Made by a program: the position numbers and the translations under genes | The notes under the pieces: model-generated | Seen by the model: only the letters and a program-made list of their open reading frames with translations | Told to the model about the DNA's origin: nothing | Database searches by the model: none | In this document: piece after piece, positions 1 through 7,450 of the stretch | How the letters are laid out: every line of letters starts with the position of its first letter | Position numbering within the stretch: position 1 is the first letter of the stretch | DNA from: RGDT01 sp964630925 | GTDB taxonomy: Bacteria > Planctomycetota > Planctomycetia > Gemmatales > Gemmataceae | Direction: 5' to 3' | NCBI GenBank assembly: GCA_964630925.1 | Contig: CAZVZK010000272.1 | Location: 1-8,061, forward strand | Length of the DNA: 8,061 nt

Positions 1-55
1 GGTCTGGGGGCGTCTCGCCCCCAGCTCACTGCGGGAGGGGGTTGGGGGGTGGGGT
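1..55. repeat. Palindromic element, copy just after the KS of the PfaC-like gene (cut by window edge)
   Basis: Positions 4-12 and 16-24 form the same perfect 9-bp stem and TCT loop seen at 5782-5802, followed by the same G-rich tail (48 of 55 bases identical to 5779-5833). In this gene it is read one base out of phase relative to the other copy, giving the residues around SWGRDAPRP instead of RAGGETPPDP. The outer arm differs from the other copy, and its left partner would lie outside the window. Confidence 0.75.
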
Positions 56-1265
56 AGCCGCTCACCAGCAGATGCGCGTTGATCCCCCCGAAGCCGAAGG
101 CGCTCACCGCCGCCCGCCTCGGGCCGTCCCACGCCTCCGGCCGAGACAGCACCCGGAACGGCGACCCCGCCAGCTCGGGCATCGGCGTCTCGTGGTTGGC
201 CGTCGGCGGCAGCAAGCCGCGGCGCAACGCCTCCAGCACCTTGCACAAGGCGGCGGCGCCGGCGCCGGTCAACAGGTGGCCGATGTTGGACTTCACCGAG
301 CCGATCACCGCCCCGCCGGACGACCCCGACCAGAGGGCGCGCAGGCTCCGCAGCTCGACGGCGTCGCCGACGGGCGTCCCCGTGGCGTGGCACTCGATCA
401 GACGCACGTCATCGGGGCGCCAGCCGGCCTCGGCGTAGGCGGCCCGCATGGCCCGGAGCTGGCCCTCGCTGGCCGGCGCGAGCAGGCCGCCCTCCAGGTC
501 GTTGCTCAGGCCGACGCCGGTGAGGACGCCCAGGATGTCGTCGCCGTCGCGCTCGGCGTCCTCCAGACGCTTCAACACGAAGCATCCGCCGCCCTCGCCG
601 ACCACCAGGCCGTCGGCGCGCGTCGAGAACGGCGAGCAGCGTCCGGAGGGGGACAGGGCACGGAGCTGGCTGAAGCCCATCTGCGTGTACAGGGCGTCGG
701 GCCGCGACAGGCCGCCGGCGAGCATGGCGTCGGCCCGGCCCTCGCGCAGCTCGTCGCAGGCGAGCTTCACCGCGTACAGGCCGGTGGCGCAGGCCGCGTC
801 GAGGGTCATCGCCACGCCGCCCAGGCCGAGCGCCTCCGCCACCAAGCGGGCGGGCAGGCCGGTGGCGTGGCGGTTCTCGCCGTCCTGGCGGCTCAGCGGC
901 AGGGCGATGGCGCCGAGGATCACGCCGACGCGGCTGCGGTCCAGCGTGGCCGTGCTTGCGCCGCGCCACGCACGCCCGGCGATGTCAAACGCGAGGTGGA
1001 AGAGCGGATCGAGGAGCGACAGGCGGTCCGGTCCGATGCTCATGCCGGACACGTCGGCGGTGAACGGGTCGAGGAAGCAGGCGCGTTTGGAGTAGACGCG
1101 ATCCGAGAGCGGCTCGCCGGGCGCGAACGCGGCGGCCGGTGGGAGCGCCCAGCGGCCGGGCGGCGGCTCGCGCGGCTCGTCGCGCAGCGCCAGGACGTTG
1201 TCGAACAGCTCCCCAGGCGAGGCCGCGCCGGGGAAGCGCCCGGCCATGCTGACGACGGCGATCAT
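1..1265 (-). CDS. PfaC-like multidomain polyketide/PUFA synthase, N-terminal ketosynthase (partial, runs off left edge)
   Basis: The minus-strand frame is open from the ATG at 1265-1263 to the window edge, 421 codons without a stop. It encodes a whole beta-ketoacyl synthase: an N-terminal MAGRFPG motif within the first 13 residues, nucleophile Cys159 in TLDAACATGLYAV, His293 in ECHATGTPVGD, His330 in GSVKSNIGHLLTGAG, and the closing SAFGFGGINAHLLV motif near residue 400. The Cys-His-His triad is intact, so it should condense acyl and malonyl thioesters. ECHATGTPVGD, SNIGHLLTGAG and GGINAHLL resemble the first KS of PfaC proteins rather than PfaA; this is from memory. Compared with the upstream gene's KS, about 40-50 residues before the active Cys are missing, as expected of that subtype. 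The start has no N-terminal extension and lies in an ATGA overlap with the upstream stop, implying translational coupling. After the KS the frame reads through a palindromic element (1-55). CLF, AT and DH domains would follow if it is PfaC. A modular type I PKS is the alternative. Confidence 0.9.
   Translation of the reverse strand, partial: MIAVVSMAGRFPGAASPGELFDNVLALRDEPREPPPGRWALPPAAAFAPGEPLSDRVYSKRACFLDPFTADVSGMSIGPDRLSLLDPLFHLAFDIAGRAWRGASTATLDRSRVGVILGAIALPLSRQDGENRHATGLPARLVAEALGLGGVAMTLDAACATGLYAVKLACDELREGRADAMLAGGLSRPDALYTQMGFSQLRALSPSGRCSPFSTRADGLVVGEGGGCFVLKRLEDAERDGDDILGVLTGVGLSNDLEGGLLAPASEGQLRAMRAAYAEAGWRPDDVRLIECHATGTPVGDAVELRSLRALWSGSSGGAVIGSVKSNIGHLLTGAGAAALCKVLEALRRGLLPPTANHETPMPELAGSPFRVLSRPEAWDGPRRAAVSAFGFGGINAHLLVSGYPTPQPPPAVSWGRDAPR
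1262..1265 (-). promoter_or_regulatory. ATGA stop/start overlap coupling the two synthase genes
   Basis: The TGA stop of the PfaA-like gene (1264-1262) and the ATG of the next gene (1265-1263) share bases in an ATGA. A weak AGG Shine-Dalgarno-like triplet lies six bases before the ATG, inside the upstream gene's last codons. This is the classic layout for translational coupling, and it fits two subunits needed in fixed ratio. The KS motif begins almost at once after this ATG, which supports the start. Confidence 0.8.
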
Positions 1266-4200
1266 GTCGCGCCTGCCATGTTGCGGGCGAACGCGCGGTC
1301 GAGGGACGGGTCGAGGACGAATTCGTAGCCCTCGGCGAGGGCGACGACCCCGGCGCCGTCGGAGAGCTGGAGGCCGGCCACGGCGTTGTTGCCGCCCGCC
1401 TTCTCGACGGTGAGCAGGGCGGAGACGCCGGCGGCCGGGAAGGCCTTGCGGTACTGGCGGTAGCGGCGCATGTGGACCGGCAGGCTGGCGGCCCCGCGCT
1501 GCTGACGGCTCCACAGGATGGCGAGCTGGAAGCAGCCGTCGAGCGCCAGCGGGTCGGTGATCCAGTGCTGACGCAGCGGGCGGCGCAGCCATGTTGACGG
1601 CGGCGGGGCGGCCTTGAGCGTGGCGAGCGCCCCGGCCTCGCCCATCCCGTCGAGGGACGCGAAGGCGTGCAGGCCGGGCCCGTGGAACAGCAGCCGCCGG
1701 CGGTAGATCTCCTCCCGCGAGTGCGGGTACGGCGGCAGCTCGGGCGCGGGGGCTGCCTCCGGGGCGGGCGGGAGCGTGTTGGCGAGGAGGATCTCGGCGC
1801 GGGCGTGCAGCACCTCGCGGCCGCCACGGGTCGAGCGGATCTCCGCCGGGGCGGCGAACAGCCCGTCCCTGCGTGTCGCCTTCGCGGCGCCCAGACGCAA
1901 TGTCAACGGCTCGCCTTCGAGGAAGACGCCGTGCAGGACGCGCAGGCCGTCGGCGCCGTGGAACACGAAGCCGGGGTTGGCGACCATGGCGGCGTGGGCC
2001 AGCCACTCCAGCATGAGGGCGAAGGGCAGCACGGGCCGCCCGTCGAGGACGTGGTCGCGCAGGATCGGGATGTCGTCGAGCGCGAAGGCACGCTCGAAGG
2101 CCTGCGGCAGCGCCGCCGGCAGAGGCCCGGCGGGGGTCGCCGGGGCCTCCGGCGTGTGCCGTGCCAGGACGACGACCTCGCGCGCCGAGCCGGGGGGGCG
2201 GCACATCTCGTCGCACATCAGCTCGGCGCCGGCGGCGGGGGGGATGACGCCGACGCCCTCGGAGGCGAACAGCTTCTTCAGGCCCGGCGTGACCATGCCG
2301 CCGTCCCACGGCCCCCAGTTGATCGACACGACGCGGCGTGTCGGGGCGTCGAGCTTCCAGGCGAGTTTGTTGAGGGCCTCGTTGGCCATCGCGTAGTCGG
2401 ACTGCCCGGTGCGTCCGAAGCGTGCGGTGGACGAGGAGAACAGGACGACGGCGCGCAGCTCGTCGGGGTCGCAGGAGGCGAGGAGCGAATACAGCCCGCC
2501 GACCTTCGTCCCCCAGACGGCGTCGAACTGGGCGGGGGTCTTGTCCTCCAGACGAGCGTCGGCCAGGACGCCGGCGCCGTGGATGATCGCGCGGACGGGG
2601 CCGTGGGCCTGCCGGGCCGACACGATGGCCAGGTCGGAGGCGCGCGTCTCGCGGATGTCGATGGCGCGATAAAGGACACGGGCGCCGGCCTCGCGCAGGC
2701 GGGCCAGGTTCTGCCGCACCTCACGGGCGGCGAGGAGGGCTTTCGCCTCCTCGCCGATCTCGCGCGGCGTGCGGCCCTGCGTGCGGCGGGCCAATTCGCG
2801 TTTGATGGCCGGCTCGTCGGCGAGGCCGGCGAGCCAGTCCGGCTCGGGGCCGGGCTCGGGGCTGCGGCCCATGATGAGGAGCGTGGGCCGGAACCGGCGT
2901 GCGAGGGCGACGGCGGCCTCGGCGGTCACGCCGCGCGCCCCGCCGGTGAGGACGACGAGGTCGCCGGGGCGCAGGGGCACGAACCCGCCCGGCGACGGGG
3001 GGCACGGCACACGCTCCAGGGTCACGGCGCCGGTGATGGAGAGGCCGACCTCGGACGGGCCTTCGTGGAGCAGCTCGTTCTCCAACGCCTCCGCGGCGTC
3101 GAAGTCCGGCGCGAGGTCGATGGCGCGGGACGTGATCTCCGGCCACTCGTGGCCGGCGGTCTTGGCGAGGCCGGCGAGGGCGCCGTCGAGGGGCTCGCGC
3201 CAGGGCCGGCCGGCGAGGCCGAAGACGCCGTCGAGGCGCGACACGGTGAGGAGGATGCCGCGGGCGGCACGCAGGCCGGGGCCGGCGGACTGGACGGCGA
3301 AGAGGGCGTCGCGCAGGTAGGGATCGGCGACGAGGTCCGGCGGAGAGGTGAGGATCAGGGCGCCCAACAGGGGCGGGGACGTGGCGTGGGCCAGCTCGGC
3401 GGCGGGTGCCTCGGTCACGTCGAGGCCGCGGGCGCGCAGGCGGGCGGCGAGGGCGGCCGACAACGCGATGTCGTCGCTGCCGACCCAGACTGGGCCGGTG
3501 AGGGCACGCGGGACGCGCGGCCCGAGGGGCACGGCGGCCAGGGTGAAACGTTCGAGATTATCCGGCCGCTCAGGCGCGGCCGGCCCGGTAGGGCCCGCGT
3601 CGGGCACCGCCCGCGGCCCGGAGAGGAAGTCGGCGATGTCGCCGAGGGTGTGGAGTGTGCCGAGGTGCTCGGGCTTGACGGTGGGGGCGTCGGGGAGGCG
3701 CTCCTGCAGCGCCGAGAGGATCTCGACGCGCTTGATGGAGTCGATGCCGAGGTCGGCGTCGAGGGTCATCTGCATGCCCAGCATGTCCGCCGGGTACCCC
3801 GTCTTCTCCGCGATCACCTCCAGCAGGACGGGGCCGGCCGATTGTCCAGGCGAGCGGCCCGGCGTAAGCGGGCCGTGTGTGCCCGTCGCGCTCGTCTGGT
3901 CCAGGAAGTCGGCGATGTCGCCGAGGGTGTGGAGTGTGCCGAGGTGCTCGGGCTTGACGGTGGGGGCGTCGGGGAGGCGCTCCTGCAGCGCCGAGAGGAT
4001 CTCGACGCGCTTGATGGAGTCGATGCCGAGGTCGGCGTCGAGGGTCATCTGCATGCCCAGCATGTCCGCCGGGTATCCCGTCTTCTCCGCGATCACCTCC
4101 AGCAGGACGCCCTGGGCGCGGCCCCCGGAGGCCGGCGTCGCGGGGGGCGGGGAGGGCAGGCGGGACGCCTGCCCCACGGGAACAGCCGGCGGTGCGGGCG

Positions 4201-7200
4201 GCGGGGTGATCGGCTCAGGCGGGCGGGGCCGGATGACCGGCGGCGGTGCGACGTACACCGGCGCGGGCGGCGCCGGGGGCGGCGGTGCCGTGTAGGCCGG
4301 CAGCGCCGGCATCGGTTGGCCGGTCAGCAGGCGCTGCTGCTGCTCGACGAGCTGCGTGACGGCGCGGAGTGTCGCGTCCTGTCCGTCGAGGAACTGCCGG
4401 TGCAGCGACGACGCCTGCTCCTGCATCTTCTGGAGGGCGGCGAGGCTCTCGCGCGTCAGGGCGAGGGCCTGCGCCAGGGCGTCGCCGCCAGGCGGGCGGG
4501 GATGCGTCAGCGCCGCGGGCGGGGCGTCAGCGGATCTGTGCTCTCGTTGCGTCATAGCCCCGGGTGGAGCGTCGTCGGCTCTCGCCTTCGGTGCGTCATC
4601 GGATCTGGGTGTCATCTTGGTGCCGTTGCGTTCGGGCTTCGGGGCGGCGGGCGGGCGCGCGGGGCGCGGGCGGACGACGTTCGCCCCCGTCAATTGAACC
4701 GTCATCGACGGGCGGCGGCTCTCGGCCTTGGGCGGATTCCACCGCTCCAGCGCGACGGGGTGGCCGCGTGCCGCCAGCCAGGCGAGGAGGTGGGCGACGC
4801 CGCCGTCGATGGGGCGGCACGCGGCGCCCTTGCCGGCGAGGATGGCGTCGGCGAGGCCGCACAGGCGCGAGCCGGGGCCGCACTCGATGAAGGTGCGGGC
4901 GCCGGCGGCGTACATGGCCTCGACCTGGCGGGCCCACTCGACGGGGCGGGCGAGCTGGCCGGCGAGGGTGCCGGCGAGGTCGTCGGGGTATTCGGCGGCG
5001 GTGGTGTTGGCGAAGACGCGGCCGCCGGGGCGGAAGGCCACGCCGGCCAGGGCGGCGCGGAAGGGCGTCTCGGCGGCGGAGACGTTGGGGCTGTGGAACG
5101 CCGCCGCGACGGGCAGCTTGACGGCGCGGATGCCCTTCGCCACGAACGCCGCGCTCGCCTTCTCGATGTCGGCGGCGGGGCCGGACAGGACCGTCTGCTC
5201 GGGGGCGTTCTTGTTGGCGAGTGTCAGGGAGAGGCCGGCCTCGCTGAGGATGGCGTGGATGCGCTCCTCGGGGGCCAGGACGGCGAGCATGGCGCCGGCC
5301 TGGTCGCGGGAGGCCTCGGCCATCAGCCGGCCGCGGGCGAGGGAGAGGCGCCAGAGGTCGGCGTCGCCCATGCGTCCGGCGGCGGCGAGGGCGACCAGCT
5401 CGCCGTAACTGTGGCCGGCGAACAGGGACGCCTCGACGCCGAAGGATTGCAGGACGCGCCACGCCCCGAGGCAGACGGCCCCGAGGGCGGGCTGGGCCGC
5501 GTCGGTGGCGCGCAGCGCCTCCTCCTGACGCGCCTTGCCGGCGGCGTCCCAGGCGGGGGGCGGGTAGACGAGATCGACGAGGCGGCGGCCCGTCTCGCGC
5601 TCGAACGCCAGGTAGGCGTCGCGGAAGGCGGTGAACGCGGCGGGGAAGTGGCACACCACGTCGCGCAGCATGCCGGGGGCCTGGGCGCCCTGGCCGGGGA
5701 AGAGGACGGCGATGGAGCCGGGGGCGGGCCCGTGTCCGAGGTACACGCCCATCCGGCCCCCCCTCTCCGCGTATCGGGGGTCTGGGGGCGTCTCGCCCCC
5801 AGCTCGGAGAGCGAGGGGGTCGGGGGGTGAGGTGAGGAGCTTGCGGGCCTCGTCGCGGCGTTCGCCGACCATCACGAGGCGCCACTCGGCGTCGGGTCGG
5901 AAGGGGCGGCGCTCGCCGTCGAGCTGGCGGAGCAGGTCGTCCTTCGACGCGCCGCTGAGGGCGGTGATCGTCTCGCCGAGCCACGCCACCTCGGACGGGT
6001 CGGGCGAAGATTCTTCCAGCACCGCGTGGAAGTTGCTGCCGCCGAAGCCGAAGGCGCTGAGGGCGGCACGGCGGGGGTGGCCGGCTGTCGGCATCCAGGG
6101 GCGGCACTCGACGTTGGCGTAGAGCGGGCCGGCGTCGGGCAGGAGCTGGGTGAGGGGCCTCTTGATCTTGATGGTGGGCGGCAACACCTTGTGGTGCAGG
6201 GCGAGGGCGGCTTTCAGGAGGCCCGCCGCGCCCGCCGCCGCCTTGGTGTGGCCGATCTGAGACTTGATGGAGCCGACGGCGCACCACTGGCCGGACCGCC
6301 CGGAGGAGGCGTAGACCTCGGCGAGGGCGCTGATCTCGGTGGCGTCGCCGACCCTGGTGCCGGTGCCGTGGGCCTCGACCAGCTCGACGGTGTCAGGGGA
6401 GATGCCCGCCGACCGGTAGGCGTTGCGGAGGGCCTCGATCTGGCCCTCCTTGCGTGGGGCGTAGATCGCGCCGCCCTTGCCGTCGCTGGAGGAGCCGACG
6501 CCGCGGAGGACGGCGTAGATCCTGTCGCCATGGCGGCGGGCGTCATCGAGGCGTTTGAGGACGACCATGCCCAGGCCCTCGCCCAGGGCGGTGCCGTCGC
6601 CGTCGGCGTCGAAGGGGCGGGCGTCGCCGGTGGGGGAGAGGGCGGGCGTCTTGCTGAAGCAGGTGAACATGAAGATGTCGTTGAACGTGTCGGTGCCGCC
6701 CGTCAGCACCACGTCGGCGCGTCCCGAGGCCAGCTCGAGGGCCGCCAGGTGGACGGCGCCCAGGGAGGAGGCGCAGGCGGCGTCCACGACGCAGTTGGTG
6801 CCGCCGAGGTCGAGGCGGTTGGCGATGCGTCCGGCGACGACGTTGCCGAGGAGGCCGGGGAACGAGTTCTCCTGCCAGGGGACGTAGCCGTCGGCGATGC
6901 GGGCGACGACATCATCGGCGGTGGCGTCATCGACGCCGGCCTCGCGGAGGGCCTTGCGCCAGAGCGGATGGCCGAGGCGTGCGCCGAGTGGGATGACGAG
7001 CTGGAGGGTGCCGGTGACGCCGAGGATGACGCCGATGCGTCCGCGGGGGATCGACTTCGGGCCGGTGCCGCCGACGGTGTATCCGGAGTCCTCGATGGCC
7101 TGTCGGGCGGCGACGAGGCCGAGGAGCTGGCTGGCGTCGGTGGCCTCGAGGTCGTTGGGCGGGATGCCGAACTCGGCGGGGGAGAAGGGGATGGCCTCGA

Positions 7201-7417
7201 GGAAGGCGCCGCGGGCGTTGTAGACCTTGTCGGGGGCCTTGGGGTCGGGGTCGTGGTAGTCGGCGGGGCTCCAGTGGGTGGGCGGGACGGGGCGGATGGC
7301 GTCGGCCTTGGTGACGACGCGGGCCCAGAACCCGGCCCTGTCGGACGAGCCGGGGAACAGGCAGCCCATGCCGATGATCGCCAGGGGCGGCATCGGGGGA
7401 GGATCGGACGCGGACAA
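1262..7417 (-). CDS. pfaA: PfaA-like polyunsaturated fatty acid / polyketide synthase: KS-AT-ACP-ACP-KR-DH, 2051 aa
   Basis: Cytosolic iterative type I synthase. KS about 11-468: Cys215 (VDAACASSL), His350 (EAHGTGT), His390 (SIKSQIGHTKAAAG). AT about 569-890: FPGQGAQ 573-579, Ser670 in GHSYGE, Arg695, His775 in AAFHSP; the Arg and the AAFH box favour malonyl-CoA. A linker at 900-1100 holds two 15-residue repeats, a likely coiled coil (about 978-1034, Leu/Gln-rich) and a Pro-rich stretch. Two ACPs (1103-1172, 1196-1265) carry Ser1134 and Ser1227 in LGIDSIKRVEI, the PUFA-synthase ACP hallmark. KR about 1300-1750: TGGARGVT 1491-1498, Lys1638, Ser1662, Tyr1675, Asn1679, plus the helical insertion typical of PfaA KRs. 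DH about 1770-2040: HxxxGxxxxP from His1789, FHGPG 1911-1915, Asp1960xxxGln1964. No ER or thioesterase is present. Two ACPs is few; PUFA producers usually have more. The start is TTG at 7417-7415 with GAGG seven bases upstream; Met9 is the alternative and lacks a ribosome site. The PfaA architecture is secure, but the product is unknown and need not be a PUFA. Confidence 0.93.
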   Translation of the reverse strand: MSASDPPPMPPLAIIGMGCLFPGSSDRAGFWARVVTKADAIRPVPPTHWSPADYHDPDPKAPDKVYNARGAFLEAIPFSPAEFGIPPNDLEATDASQLLGLVAARQAIEDSGYTVGGTGPKSIPRGRIGVILGVTGTLQLVIPLGARLGHPLWRKALREAGVDDATADDVVARIADGYVPWQENSFPGLLGNVVAGRIANRLDLGGTNCVVDAACASSLGAVHLAALELASGRADVVLTGGTDTFNDIFMFTCFSKTPALSPTGDARPFDADGDGTALGEGLGMVVLKRLDDARRHGDRIYAVLRGVGSSSDGKGGAIYAPRKEGQIEALRNAYRSAGISPDTVELVEAHGTGTRVGDATEISALAEVYASSGRSGQWCAVGSIKSQIGHTKAAAGAAGLLKAALALHHKVLPPTIKIKRPLTQLLPDAGPLYANVECRPWMPTAGHPRRAALSAFGFGGSNFHAVLEESSPDPSEVAWLGETITALSGASKDDLLRQLDGERRPFRPDAEWRLVMVGERRDEARKLLTSPPDPLALRAGGETPPDPRYAERGGRMGVYLGHGPAPGSIAVLFPGQGAQAPGMLRDVVCHFPAAFTAFRDAYLAFERETGRRLVDLVYPPPAWDAAGKARQEEALRATDAAQPALGAVCLGAWRVLQSFGVEASLFAGHSYGELVALAAAGRMGDADLWRLSLARGRLMAEASRDQAGAMLAVLAPEERIHAILSEAGLSLTLANKNAPEQTVLSGPAADIEKASAAFVAKGIRAVKLPVAAAFHSPNVSAAETPFRAALAGVAFRPGGRVFANTTAAEYPDDLAGTLAGQLARPVEWARQVEAMYAAGARTFIECGPGSRLCGLADAILAGKGAACRPIDGGVAHLLAWLAARGHPVALERWNPPKAESRRPSMTVQLTGANVVRPRPARPPAAPKPERNGTKMTPRSDDAPKARADDAPPGAMTQREHRSADAPPAALTHPRPPGGDALAQALALTRESLAALQKMQEQASSLHRQFLDGQDATLRAVTQLVEQQQRLLTGQPMPALPAYTAPPPPAPPAPVYVAPPPVIRPRPPEPITPPPAPPAVPVGQASRLPSPPPATPASGGRAQGVLLEVIAEKTGYPADMLGMQMTLDADLGIDSIKRVEILSALQERLPDAPTVKPEHLGTLHTLGDIADFLDQTSATGTHGPLTPGRSPGQSAGPVLLEVIAEKTGYPADMLGMQMTLDADLGIDSIKRVEILSALQERLPDAPTVKPEHLGTLHTLGDIADFLSGPRAVPDAGPTGPAAPERPDNLERFTLAAVPLGPRVPRALTGPVWVGSDDIALSAALAARLRARGLDVTEAPAAELAHATSPPLLGALILTSPPDLVADPYLRDALFAVQSAGPGLRAARGILLTVSRLDGVFGLAGRPWREPLDGALAGLAKTAGHEWPEITSRAIDLAPDFDAAEALENELLHEGPSEVGLSITGAVTLERVPCPPSPGGFVPLRPGDLVVLTGGARGVTAEAAVALARRFRPTLLIMGRSPEPGPEPDWLAGLADEPAIKRELARRTQGRTPREIGEEAKALLAAREVRQNLARLREAGARVLYRAIDIRETRASDLAIVSARQAHGPVRAIIHGAGVLADARLEDKTPAQFDAVWGTKVGGLYSLLASCDPDELRAVVLFSSSTARFGRTGQSDYAMANEALNKLAWKLDAPTRRVVSINWGPWDGGMVTPGLKKLFASEGVGVIPPAAGAELMCDEMCRPPGSAREVVVLARHTPEAPATPAGPLPAALPQAFERAFALDDIPILRDHVLDGRPVLPFALMLEWLAHAAMVANPGFVFHGADGLRVLHGVFLEGEPLTLRLGAAKATRRDGLFAAPAEIRSTRGGREVLHARAEILLANTLPPAPEAAPAPELPPYPHSREEIYRRRLLFHGPGLHAFASLDGMGEAGALATLKAAPPPSTWLRRPLRQHWITDPLALDGCFQLAILWSRQQRGAASLPVHMRRYRQYRKAFPAAGVSALLTVEKAGGNNAVAGLQLSDGAGVVALAEGYEFVLDPSLDRAFARNMAGAT
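3624..4109 (-). repeat. Tandem near-identical ACP-coding repeat (207 bp x 2, period 279 bp)
   Basis: The blocks 3903-4109 (ACP1) and 3624-3830 (ACP2) align without gaps at 206 of 207 bases. The single difference, position 4076 (t) against 3797 (c), is a synonymous GGA/GGG glycine codon. Each copy encodes 69 identical residues with the phosphopantetheine-accepting serine in LGIDSIKRVEI. The 72-bp spacer between them and the flanks are not duplicated. Tandem identical ACPs are known in PUFA synthases, where number affects output. The near-absence of synonymous divergence indicates recent duplication or continuing gene conversion. Confidence 0.97.
3855..3875. repeat. Inverted repeat in the ACP1-ACP2 linker (7-bp stem)
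   Basis: cggcccg (3855-3861) and cgggccg (3869-3875) flank a gcgtaag loop. It lies in the middle of the 72-bp spacer that separates the two identical ACP blocks and is translated within HGPLTPGRSPGQS. The stem is short enough to arise by chance in sequence this GC-rich, so it counts as an element only by analogy with the stronger linker palindromes. Confidence 0.35.
4154..4174. repeat. Perfect 9-bp-stem palindrome in the proline-rich linker before ACP1 (GQASRLP-type)
   Basis: gggcaggcg (4154-4162), loop gga, cgcctgccc (4166-4174). On the coding strand it is read within PVGQASRLPSP (around residues 1080-1090). I recall GQASRLP and, in other frames, RxDACPT-like peptides as recurrent products of a palindrome scattered in planctomycete and verrucomicrobial genomes; I could not verify this here. 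It shares the 9-bp stem / 3-nt loop geometry of the element at 1-55 and 5763-5833 but not its sequence. Confidence 0.65.
4493..4582 (-). repeat. Two in-frame 15-residue repeats in the AT-ACP linker
   Basis: Residues 946-960 (RADDAPPGAMTQREH) and 961-975 (RSADAPPAALTHPRP) are consecutive 45-bp imperfect repeats. A further partial unit upstream (around 4590-4605, SDDAP) is shifted by one base. They sit in low-complexity, Ala/Pro/Asp-rich sequence just before the predicted coiled coil, so they probably act only as flexible spacer. Confidence 0.5.
5763..5833. repeat. Palindromic element, copy in the KS-AT linker of the PfaA-like gene
   Basis: A perfect 9-bp stem with a TCT loop (5782-5790 / 5794-5802) is enclosed by a second inverted pair, 5763-5769 with 5805-5811 (ctctccg / cggagag). 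The segment 5779-5833 matches 1-55 at 48 of 55 bases, with the first 27 identical. Here it is translated as part of LTSPPDPLALRAGGETPPDP (residues 528-547), between KS and AT and about 60 residues after the KS core. Nested palindrome plus dispersed copies suggests a REP- or MITE-like element carried as coding linker. Confidence 0.75.
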
Positions 7418-7424
7418 GGGTCGG

Positions 7425-7428
7425 CCTC
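7425..7428 (-). promoter_or_regulatory. Ribosome binding site supporting the TTG start of the PfaA-like gene
   Basis: GAGG on the minus strand, with seven bases between it and the TTG at 7417-7415. The in-frame ATG at 7393-7391 (Met9) has only C-rich sequence before it. No in-frame ATG, GTG or TTG occurs between the TTG and the upstream in-frame TAG. This favours the TTG start. Confidence 0.55.
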
Positions 7429-7450
7429 GGGTGGTCGCGGCGGGCGCTGT

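Noticed and set aside
42..1328. Plus-strand open frame of about 428 codons
   Set aside because: It is antisense to the intact KS of the second synthase gene and has an Arg/Gly/Ala-rich composition with no domain.
3624..4109. Possible CRISPR-like or satellite array suggested by the exact repeats
   Set aside because: The repeat units are 207 bp, only two in number, and encode complete ACP domains in frame.
1667..5830. Very long open frame (about 1387 codons) on the plus strand opposite the synthase
   Set aside because: It lies entirely antisense to a gene with clear catalytic motifs and shows Gly/Arg/Ala-rich low-complexity sequence without any recognisable domain. Long antisense frames are expected opposite GC-rich genes with strong third-position GC bias.
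4596..6287. Minus-strand frame of about 563 codons in a different phase from the AT domain
   Set aside because: It is an Arg/Pro-rich out-of-frame reading of the AT-coding region; the other phase has FPGQGAQ and GHSYGE.
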